Below the pieces are notes generated by a model. That model made no database searches, had not been told where the DNA came from, and saw only the letters and a program-made list of their open reading frames with translations. From NCBI GenBank assembly GCA_027451645.1, contig DAIDIX010000031.1, positions 1 through 11,904 of the forward strand: DNA of 11,904 nt, in the 5' to 3' direction. The first letter of the stretch is position 1, and the number at the start of each line of letters is the position of its first letter. Below, one piece after another: positions 6,200 through 11,904 of this stretch. The DNA comes from Candidatus Dormiibacterota bacterium (GTDB lineage: Bacteria > Chloroflexota > Dormibacteria > Aeolococcales > Aeolococcaceae). A program made the position numbers and the translations under genes.

Positions 6200-7240
6200 G
6201 TGCCCCAGCGTTCCCGTCCCCTCCACACACCTCTCCAGCAGACACATGCTGCTGACAGGCCGAACATCCTCCGCGCTGCGCTTGCAGACCTTGCGGATGG
6301 TGGCACGCTCTCCCGTCGCGAGATTACTGACATAGTCGAGCGTGCACTCGTTGCTGCATACCGTCAGCAGGTGAGTGACGATCCAGAAATTCGGGCACAT
6401 CTCGAAGACGATGGATCGTACACCATGCATTCAGCACACCAGGGTGTGGACGAAACGCTCCTCCAGCTCAATGACAATGTCATCCGCCTTGCAGTCCGCT
6501 TCATCCGCATGAGCCTCGAAGAGCAGAAGCTCATGAAGGAGTCCCATCAGATCTCGAGTCTGATCATCGAGAAGAAGGGATTCATGATCGATGCGATTCT
6601 CGAGGGAAGCGAGGATGACACCTGGCTACTCAAGGGCGATGACTTCCTCTCACTGCTCCCACCGCACGAGCAGATTCCTGGTGAGCTCCTCCAGTCCCAT
6701 ACCCACACGAAAGTCATTGTCCTTGGAGCACGGAAGTATGCAGGGGGCATTGTTGCAATTGTCTCCCGGAGCCATCCAATGCTTGTACGACGCATTCTTG
6801 AGCAGGAGATCCCTGAGATTTCCCAGGGCCAGATCGTCATTGACGCTGTCTCACGGGAAGCGGGAAGACGTTCAAAGGTTGCAGTCCATGCGCTGGATAC
6901 TGCAATCGATGCACAGGGTGCCTGCATCGGGCCGAAGGGCGTACGCCACCGCTCTGTTGTCACCCAGCTCGGTGGGGAACATGTCCACATCGTCACATGG
7001 AGTGCAGACACTGCGACGTACATTGCCAATGCGCTTGCTCCAGCAACAGTCGAGAAGGTGCTTCTCGATGAGGAGACCCATATCGCAACTGTGCTCGTTC
7101 CCCCTGGACAGCTCTCCCTTGCAATAGGGAAGGGGGGCGAGAATGCCCGGCTTGTTGCAAAGCTCACGAGCTGGAAGATCGATATCCGGCCAGCAGATGC
7201 AGGTATCGAGGAGAAGGCACCTGCTAAAGAGCCGTCATGA
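6200..7240 (+). CDS. nusA: NusA, transcription elongation/termination factor
   Basis: NusA binds RNA polymerase and nascent RNA, and tunes pausing, termination and antitermination. The 346-residue protein has an N-terminal polymerase-binding domain (about 22-120), an S1 domain (about 125-185) ending in LPPHEQIPGELL, then KH1 and KH2. Good family marks: VSRSHPMLVRRILEQEIPEI (188-207), VSREAGRRSKVAV (217-229), the KH1 loop GACIGPKGVR (240-249) and the KH2 loop LSLAIGKGGENARL (305-318), then WKIDI. There is no C-terminal acidic repeat region, so it is the short form. Oddity: the N-terminal domain is strongly diverged; the usual D(F)GRIAAQTAKQVI helix reads NDNVIRLAVRFIRMSLEEQK, and the S1 strands are poorly matched. 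Start GTG 6200 follows GGTGGA by 9 bases. The last bases overlap ylxR (ATGA). Confidence 0.95.
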   Translation: MPQRSRPLHTPLQQTHAADRPNILRAALADLADGGTLSRREITDIVERALVAAYRQQVSDDPEIRAHLEDDGSYTMHSAHQGVDETLLQLNDNVIRLAVRFIRMSLEEQKLMKESHQISSLIIEKKGFMIDAILEGSEDDTWLLKGDDFLSLLPPHEQIPGELLQSHTHTKVIVLGARKYAGGIVAIVSRSHPMLVRRILEQEIPEISQGQIVIDAVSREAGRRSKVAVHALDTAIDAQGACIGPKGVRHRSVVTQLGGEHVHIVTWSADTATYIANALAPATVEKVLLDEETHIATVLVPPGQLSLAIGKGGENARLVAKLTSWKIDIRPADAGIEEKAPAKEPS

Positions 7241-7518
7241 CTCCCGTTCGGATGTGTGCAGGATGCCGGACACGGCGTTCCACCTCTGATCTCGTCCGGC
7301 TCAGACTCCAGAGCGATGCACACGAGCGTCTCGCTGTCGATACAGACGGTTCCCTTCCTGGACGGAGCGTGTATCTGTGCAGGGAACATCCCGAGGAATG
7401 TGCAGCTCGTGCCCACCGGAGCAGATCGATCATACGTGGTTTGCGTATGATGGAAGGTGGTATACCACTTGAAAGTGTGCTCTCTGCACTTTCTCATGCA
7501 CGTTCAAAGGAGGAGTAG
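7237..7518 (+). CDS. ylxR: YlxR/RnpM, small RNA-binding protein of the nusA operon
   Basis: YlxR family proteins (RnpM in Bacillus) are small basic RNA-binding proteins between nusA and infB; the Bacillus protein has been reported to modulate RNase P. The 93-residue product shows the family pattern: R-x-CAGCRTRR (5-14, with Cys7 and Cys10), LVRLRL, then PGRSVYLCREHPEEC (41-55, with Cys48 and Cys55), matching the usual GR(G/S)-x-Y-(V/L)C-x(n)-C. The tail of about 35 residues is arginine-rich and then helical. It overlaps nusA by 4 bases. Its TAG stop is followed at once by the infB coding sequence in the same frame, and the infB ribosome binding site lies over its last codons. Confidence 0.93.
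   Translation: MTPVRMCAGCRTRRSTSDLVRLRLQSDAHERLAVDTDGSLPGRSVYLCREHPEECAARAHRSRSIIRGLRMMEGGIPLESVLSALSHARSKEE
7506..7515 (+). promoter_or_regulatory. Strong ribosome binding site for infB with no ATG/GTG/TTG behind it
   Basis: AAAGGAGGAG is a near-perfect Shine-Dalgarno sequence at the end of ylxR. The core GGAGG (7509-7513) is 5 bases before an ATC at 7519 and 8 bases before a second ATC at 7522. No ATG, GTG or TTG in the infB frame lies between the ylxR stop (7516-7518) and the ATG at 7642. It is the main evidence that infB begins at an unusual codon. Confidence 0.7.
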
Positions 7519-7521
7519 ATC

Positions 7522-9294
7522 ATCGTCACTGCAAACCGAAGAACGGTTACGATTCCATCGTCACTCACTATAGGAGACCTCTCGCGCCTGCTTGATGTCT
7601 CTGCTGCATCCATTATCAAGTACCTGCTGCAGAACGGTGTCATGGCGACAGTGACCCAGACGATCGACTACGAGACAGCTGCACTGGCAGCCGACCATTT
7701 CAATGTCGAGCCCGTGAGTGAGGAGGCTTCCCTTGAGGCAGGCACTCAGCGTCACCCACTTCTCGATCTCTCGAAGGAGGACCCTGCTTCACTCGTGTCG
7801 CGGCCTCCTGTCGTTGTCGTCATGGGACATGTTGACCATGGCAAGACCTCACTGCTGGATGCAATCCGTGCAACAAAGGTTGCGGATTCGGAGGCTGGGG
7901 GGATTACCCAGCGCATTGGTGCATACCAGGTCGAAAAGAACCACAGGCTCATCACCTTCATTGACACTCCAGGCCACGAGGCATTCACGGCAATGCGAGC
8001 CCGTGGAGCAGTTGTCACGGACGTTGCTGTCCTTGTCGTTGCAGCGGATGATGGCGTCATGCCGCAGACGGAGGAGGCAATCCAGCACGCGAGAAGTGCC
8101 GGTGTGCCGATCCTCGTTGCAATCAACAAGATCGACAAGCCTGGCGCAAATGTCGACAAGGTGCTTGCCCAGCTTGCAGAATACGAGCTTCTCAGTGACC
8201 AGTACGGTGGCAATACGACAATGGTTCGCACGAGTGCGAAAAGTGGTGAGGGTATTGCTGAACTCCTCGAAATGATTCTTCTTGTGAGTGACATCCAGGA
8301 ACCCCGTGCAAATCCGAACCGCCTTGCTGTTGGAACAGTCATCGATTCCCATCTCGAACGTGGACGTGGCCCCATTGCGACACTCCTCGTCCAGAATGGA
8401 ACGCTCCATGTTGGGGACAACCTTGTTGTCGGTGGAACCTTCGGCAAGGTGCGGGCACTTATCGATGACATGGGCAAGAAGGTGAAGGAAGCAGTGCCGA
8501 GCATGCCAGTTGTCGTCACTGGACTCTCCGATGTTGTTGAAGCTGGTGCACTTGCACAGGTCGTTGCAACTGAGCGTGAAGCACGGAGCATAGCAGAGGA
8601 CTTCTCGCGGCAGCGGGCTGAACGCCTTTCCTATCCATCGCGGAGACTCACCCTTGAGGAGCTTGCTGCACGTGCCAAGGAGGGAGAACCGAAGACCTTC
8701 ACCCTCATTCTCAAGGCTGATGCACAGGGAACCATTGAGGCAGTAAAGGGCCAGATCCAGAAGCTCCAGAACGACGAAGTCAACATCAAGTTTGTTGCAG
8801 AAGGAGTTGGAGCCATCACGGAATCTGACGTGAACCTTGCTGCAGCAAGCCAGGCAATCATCATCGGCTTCAATGTCCGCTATGACGACCGTGTGAAGCA
8901 GCTTGCAGACGAGGAAGGTGTCGATGTCCGTCTGTACGATGTCGTCTACCGCGTGACTGAAGATCTCGAGAAGGCAATCAAGGGTCTCCGTGAACCTGTC
9001 TTCCATGATGTCGAGATTGGACGTGCAGAAGTGCGCAAGATCTATGTCTTCGACGGGAAAAACTCCATTGCAGGAGCAAATGTCCAGGACGGGAAGATCA
9101 CACGCCAGTCAACTGTTGCAGTCCTTCGCAAGGAACAGGAGATCGCACGGTCATCCATCAAACAGCTGAAGCGATTCAAGGATGATGTCCGGGAAGTTGC
9201 GAAAGGCTACGACTGTGGTGTCTCACTCGATTCATTCGACCAGTTTGAAGAGGGCGATGTCCTCGTTGCCTACATCAGGGAGCAGGAGGAGTGA
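7522..9294 (+). CDS. infB: IF-2, translation initiation factor 2, probable AUC start
   Basis: IF-2 is the GTPase that brings initiator tRNA to the 30S subunit and joins subunits. About 590 residues, the short bacterial form. From the proposed start: IF2_N domain (about 8-60; TIPSSLTIGDLSRLLDVSAA, SIIKYLLQNGVMATVTQTID), GTP-binding domain with GHVDHGKT (102-109), GGIT (126-129), DTPGH (148-152), NKID (202-205) and SAKSGEG, then domains II, III (LKADAQGTIEAVKGQI) and IV ending LKRFKDDVREVAKGYDCGVSL...EGDVLVAY. Start: the first in-frame ATG (7642) lies inside the conserved IF2_N sequence (the M of NGVMAT), so a start there would cut half a domain. Upstream, only ATC 7519 and ATC 7522 fit the Shine-Dalgarno; from 7522 the protein reads (M)VTANRRTVTIPSS, a natural length. 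Oddity: Arg131 stands where switch I usually has His (GGITQH). A base error turning ATG to ATC cannot be excluded. It overlaps rbfA by 4 bases. Confidence 0.93.
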   Translation: MVTANRRTVTIPSSLTIGDLSRLLDVSAASIIKYLLQNGVMATVTQTIDYETAALAADHFNVEPVSEEASLEAGTQRHPLLDLSKEDPASLVSRPPVVVVMGHVDHGKTSLLDAIRATKVADSEAGGITQRIGAYQVEKNHRLITFIDTPGHEAFTAMRARGAVVTDVAVLVVAADDGVMPQTEEAIQHARSAGVPILVAINKIDKPGANVDKVLAQLAEYELLSDQYGGNTTMVRTSAKSGEGIAELLEMILLVSDIQEPRANPNRLAVGTVIDSHLERGRGPIATLLVQNGTLHVGDNLVVGGTFGKVRALIDDMGKKVKEAVPSMPVVVTGLSDVVEAGALAQVVATEREARSIAEDFSRQRAERLSYPSRRLTLEELAARAKEGEPKTFTLILKADAQGTIEAVKGQIQKLQNDEVNIKFVAEGVGAITESDVNLAAASQAIIIGFNVRYDDRVKQLADEEGVDVRLYDVVYRVTEDLEKAIKGLREPVFHDVEIGRAEVRKIYVFDGKNSIAGANVQDGKITRQSTVAVLRKEQEIARSSIKQLKRFKDDVREVAKGYDCGVSLDSFDQFEEGDVLVAYIREQEE

Positions 9295-9749
9295 CATCCC
9301 GCAAGAGAGGGCAGGATTTTGCCCTCCCGACTTTGCCGAAGACCTATCAGCGAGGTGGGGCACGGAAGGACCGCATCGCCCAGCAGCTCCGCCGGGAGGT
9401 CTCCGAGCTCATGCGACGGGAAATGAACGACCCTGCACTCGCAATGGCAGCAATCACAACTGTCGACCTATCTCCCGATCTCAAGAATGCAACGCTCAAG
9501 GTGAGTGTCACTGGGGACAGCGAGGTGCGGCACACAGTCTTCCGTGCACTGCGACGTGCAGAGGGCTACCTCCGCATGCAGCTTGGACAGCGTCTTGAGA
9601 ATCTCAAGACGATTCCTCACCTCAAGTTCGAACCAGACCGTTCCATCGAATACAGCATTGCAATTTCAAAGGCGATAGACGAACTGCACATCCCTGATCC
9701 AGCCACCCAACCCACTGAGGAGAACGGAGCACATGACCAGTCGAGCTGA
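9291..9749 (+). CDS. rbfA: RbfA, 30S ribosome-binding factor
   Basis: RbfA binds the maturing 30S subunit near helix 1 of 16S rRNA. The 152-residue protein has the single KH-like domain at about 25-135: RKDRIAQQLRREVSELMRRE, MNDPALAMAAITTVDLSPDL, NATLKVSV, then LRRAEGYLRMQLGQRLENLK and PHLKFEPDRSIEYS. The first 24 residues are a basic extension. Start GTG 9291 overlaps the infB stop (GTGA). The Shine-Dalgarno AGGAGG (9284-9289) is only one base from the GTG, unusually close. The next in-frame start-type codon is TTG 9333, which is no better served. Its 3' end overlaps the next gene by 17 bases. Confidence 0.93.
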   Translation: MTSRKRGQDFALPTLPKTYQRGGARKDRIAQQLRREVSELMRREMNDPALAMAAITTVDLSPDLKNATLKVSVTGDSEVRHTVFRALRRAEGYLRMQLGQRLENLKTIPHLKFEPDRSIEYSIAISKAIDELHIPDPATQPTEENGAHDQSS

Positions 9750-10746
9750 ATGGCCAACGCTCACAGCCCATCTGCAGGACATCCGCTCCGCGATTGATGG
9801 GGCTGACCATATCGCCTGTGTTGCCCACAAGGATGCTGATGCTGACAGTCTTGGCTCCGCCCTTGCTGTGACCCTTGCTCTCCGTGATGCAGGCAAGCAT
9901 GCTGATGCAGTCGTGCCTGAGCCGATGCCACGCGGTCTTGCGCACCTCCCAGGCATTGACACGGTACTCGTCGAGAAGAGTGCAGTCGACAGACAGCGAT
10001 ACGATCTTGTACTCACGTTCGACTGCCCGACACTAGCCCGTTTCGGGGACAAGAAGGATCTTGTGGCACAGGCACCAATGAGCATTGTCTTCGATCACCA
10101 TGTGAGCAATGACAACTTCGGGAAGCTGCATGTCGTTGAAGTTACAGCAAGTGCAACTGGCCAGATAGCAGCAGCACTCCTCACAGGACTCGGATATCCC
10201 ATAACGCCATCAATTGCCGACAACCTCTATGCAGCCCTCTTCACGGACACTGGCGGTTTTCGCCATGAGAACACGACCTACGATGCGCTTGCCCTTGGAG
10301 CGGAACTTGTCGGCCTCGGAGCAAATGCTCCTCTCATTGCACTGAAGAGCTACAAGTCACGAACCCTTCCACAGGTGCTCCTTACTGCACGGGTCCTTGA
10401 TGGTCTTCAGCACGATGCACGTGGTGCACTCTTCTGGTCAAGCGTCACTGCCTCAATGATGAGTGACCTCCATGCGGATCTTCAGGATGCGGAAGGCATC
10501 ATCGATGAACTGCAGAGCATTGACACGATGGAGCTTGCTGTCCTGTTCAAGGAAGTGTCTCCGACCCTCACACGGGTGAGTGTCCGTTCACGGCATCCCC
10601 ATGATGCAGCAGCACTATGCAGCAAGTTTGGTGGAGGAGGACACCGGCGTGCAGCTGGTGCAGAGATCCCGCTTTCCCTCAATGAGGCACGGGAACAGTT
10701 TCTTGCTGCTGCAGAGCAGCTCTTGGCCCTGGCAGTCGCACAGTAG
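9733..10746 (+). CDS. nrnA: DHH-family phosphodiesterase, NrnA type (oligoribonuclease/pAp phosphatase)
   Basis: NrnA-type enzymes degrade 2-5 nucleotide RNAs and may remove the 3' phosphate of pAp; they often sit between rbfA and truB. The 337-residue protein has the DHH domain with manganese ligands: His32, Asp36 and Asp38 in AHKDADADSLGS, Asp97 in TFDCPT, the DHH triad 121-123, and Asp172 in TDTGGFRHEN. The C-terminal DHHA1 substrate-binding domain has FGGGGHRRAAGAEI (299-312). All expected metal ligands are present. The lack of long extra domains, the length of about 320-340 and the operon position favour NrnA over RecJ. ATG 9733 follows GGAG at a suitable distance inside rbfA. The exact substrate (nanoRNA, pAp or c-di-nucleotide products) is not decided by the sequence. 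Confidence 0.9.
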   Translation: MTSRAEWPTLTAHLQDIRSAIDGADHIACVAHKDADADSLGSALAVTLALRDAGKHADAVVPEPMPRGLAHLPGIDTVLVEKSAVDRQRYDLVLTFDCPTLARFGDKKDLVAQAPMSIVFDHHVSNDNFGKLHVVEVTASATGQIAAALLTGLGYPITPSIADNLYAALFTDTGGFRHENTTYDALALGAELVGLGANAPLIALKSYKSRTLPQVLLTARVLDGLQHDARGALFWSSVTASMMSDLHADLQDAEGIIDELQSIDTMELAVLFKEVSPTLTRVSVRSRHPHDAAALCSKFGGGGHRRAAGAEIPLSLNEAREQFLAAAEQLLALAVAQ

Positions 10747-10755
10747 GATTCCAGC

Positions 10756-11670
10756 ATGCAGCACATTTCGCGGTCTTCCGGCATCCTGCCGCTCAGCAAG
10801 CCAAAAGGGATGACCTCCTTCCAGGCAGTTGCTCGTGCGCGGAAGGCACTCAATATCAAGAAAGTCGGTCATGCAGGAACACTTGATCCCCAGGCAACAG
10901 GAGTACTTCCGCTTGCTGTCGGAAGTGCAACACGTCTCACGGACTACTGGCATCAGCAGCCAAAGACATATGACTGCACCATCACGCTCGGCTGGACAAG
11001 CACGACAGATGATGGGGAAGGGGAGCTTCAGAACGAGCATGACAGCAGTGCCATCACGGAGGAAGCAGTGCAGGCAGTCCTGCCATCGTTTCTCGGTGCA
11101 ATCCAGCAGCTCCCTCCGATGTATTCCGCAATCAGGCATGAGGGCCAGAGACTGTACGATCTCGCACGGAAGGGCATCACTGTAGAGAGGACTCCACGTG
11201 AAGTCGTTATCCATGCAATTTCCCTCACTTCCTTCACACCAGGTGCGCATGCCACACTCCAATGCACAGTGACATGCGGCAAAGGCACATACATGCGCGT
11301 TCTTGCACGGGATCTCGGAACGCTCCTTGGAACTGGAGGATATCTCTCAGATCTCACACGAACATCATATGGTCCCATACATCTCGACAGCTGCTGCACG
11401 ATAGAAGAGCTCATGGATGCACCTGATCCTGCTGCACTGCTGCTTCCGCCCGATGTTGCCATCTCCTTCCTTCCCCGACTCGATGTGCCAGGAGATATTG
11501 CACTTCGTGCCCTCCAGGGTCATGATGTCTGGGTGACAGGAATTGCGGACATACCTGAAGGCGAGTGCCGTGTCCATGGTCCCCGTGGCGAGCTCATAGC
11601 ACTTGGACTTCTCCAGTCCACCCATTTCACGCCAACGAAGGTGTTCAGTGCAGGTGCTGCTGCACGATAA
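10756..11670 (+). CDS. truB: TruB, tRNA pseudouridine-55 synthase
   Basis: TruB makes pseudouridine at position 55 in the T-loop of nearly all tRNAs. The 304-residue protein starts with GILPLSKPKGMTSFQAV (motif I). It has the catalytic Asp44 in GHAGTLDPQATGVLPLAVG, KTYDCTITLGWTSTTDDGEG, QQLPPMYSAIRHEGQRLYDLAR (Arg instead of the usual Lys in YSA-x-K), and CGKGTYMRVLARDLG (motif III region with the structural Arg). The last 70 residues form a PUA-like RNA-binding domain. ATG 10756 comes 9 bases after the nrnA stop, with AGGA 7 bases upstream. It precedes ribF, its very common neighbour. Confidence 0.95.
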   Translation: MQHISRSSGILPLSKPKGMTSFQAVARARKALNIKKVGHAGTLDPQATGVLPLAVGSATRLTDYWHQQPKTYDCTITLGWTSTTDDGEGELQNEHDSSAITEEAVQAVLPSFLGAIQQLPPMYSAIRHEGQRLYDLARKGITVERTPREVVIHAISLTSFTPGAHATLQCTVTCGKGTYMRVLARDLGTLLGTGGYLSDLTRTSYGPIHLDSCCTIEELMDAPDPAALLLPPDVAISFLPRLDVPGDIALRALQGHDVWVTGIADIPEGECRVHGPRGELIALGLLQSTHFTPTKVFSAGAAAR

Positions 11671-11681
11671 TCAGGGCTACA

Positions 11682-11904
11682 ATGCATATCTCCTTTCTCC
11701 CGACACCTGCACAGCCTGAACTTGCAAAGCGGCATGTCAGTGTCACGATCGGCACCTATGATGGTGTGCACCGAGCCCATCAGCGGGTCATCCACTCTCT
11801 CATCAACCAGGCAGCCCAGGACCAGACCCACACGCTCGTTGTCACCTTTCATCCCCATCCCCAGGCTGTAGTCAATCCATCAGTCGCGCCACCAAAGACT
11901 CTTT
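11682..11904 (+). CDS. ribF: RibF, bifunctional riboflavin kinase/FAD synthetase (N-terminal part)
   Basis: RibF makes FMN from riboflavin and then FAD. Only the first 74 codons, part of the FAD synthetase (nucleotidyltransferase) domain, are in the window; the frame is open at the end. Visible: VSVTIGTYDGVHRAHQRVI (19-37), matching the family's G-x-FDG-x-H-x-GHQ nucleotide-binding motif, and VVTFHPHPQAVVNP, matching VxTF-x-PHP. Oddity: the H-x-G-H signature reads H-R-A-H (Ala32 for Gly). The start 11 bases after truB and the frequent truB-ribF pairing support the call. The ribosome binding site is weak (CAGGG at about 11672-11676). Confidence 0.9.
   Translation, partial: MHISFLPTPAQPELAKRHVSVTIGTYDGVHRAHQRVIHSLINQAAQDQTHTLVVTFHPHPQAVVNPSVAPPKTL

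Noticed and set aside
6547..7497. Minus-strand open frame of 316 codons opposite nusA and ylxR
   Set aside because: Shadow of two certain genes; low-complexity Ser/Thr/Pro-rich translation with no recognisable motif and no own spacing or ribosome binding site.
7496..7573. Small frame from ATG 7496 as the true infB start through a frameshift
   Set aside because: It is in another frame, lies before the Shine-Dalgarno, shows no slippery sequence, and ends at TAG 7571; its Ser/Arg-rich translation has no family meaning.
7849..9006. Long open frame on the minus strand (385 codons) opposite infB
   Set aside because: It mirrors the codon bias of infB. The protein is rich in Cys, Ser, Arg and His without any domain pattern, and infB is certain here.
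7642..9294. infB beginning at the first ATG
   Set aside because: It would remove the first half of the conserved IF2_N domain, leave a perfect Shine-Dalgarno unused, and has no ribosome binding site of its own. It remains possible as a secondary internal start.
3101..10746. Recoded TAG (alternative genetic code)
   Set aside because: TAG ends the membrane protein, ylxR and nrnA at sensible places, and no conserved domain contains an internal TAG.

Overview
The window is one continuous plus-strand block of bacterial housekeeping genes with almost no free space. It starts inside ruvB and ends inside ribF. Order: ruvB (3' end), queA, tgt, a three-helix membrane protein of unknown function, a fused secDF, rimP, nusA, ylxR (rnpM), infB, rbfA, an nrnA-type DHH phosphodiesterase, truB, ribF (5' end). 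I saw no tRNA, rRNA, CRISPR array, insertion sequence or prophage signal.

Organism: the order (ruvB-queA-tgt-secDF joined to rimP-nusA-ylxR-infB-rbfA-nrnA-truB-ribF), the short IF-2 with a compact N-terminal domain, and ylxR and nrnA-type genes inside the nusA operon suggest a monoderm-type lineage of the Terrabacteria. Chloroflexota or Dormibacterota is my best guess, at low confidence. Base composition is moderately GC-rich and even throughout, so nothing points to recent transfer. Several normally invariant positions are changed (QueA, Tgt, IF-2, NusA, RibF), as expected for a deep-branching, poorly sampled lineage.

Region 1 (1-3103): ruvB, queA, tgt and the membrane protein overlap by 1-8 bases and are probably one transcript. 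QueA and Tgt are successive steps of queuosine tRNA modification (Tgt inserts preQ1, QueA then adds the cyclopentenyl precursor). Region 2 (3104-5623): a 51-base gap, then secDF, the accessory membrane motor of the Sec translocon. The usual tgt-secD neighbour yajC is missing and the unrelated-looking membrane protein holds its place. Region 3 (5624-11904): a 55-base gap, then the nusA-infB operon for transcription elongation, ribosome maturation (rimP, rbfA), translation initiation (infB), RNA processing or turnover (ylxR, nrnA), tRNA pseudouridine-55 (truB) and FMN/FAD synthesis (ribF).

The two gaps are the only sizeable non-coding stretches. Both carry the same element, TTCGGTACA(C/A)TG, preceded by a small inverted repeat, which suggests related promoters. 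The most interesting point is infB: its conserved N-terminal domain is encoded upstream of the first in-frame ATG, and the only start-like codons there are two AUCs placed behind a perfect Shine-Dalgarno sequence, in the same frame as ylxR and separated from it by a single TAG.
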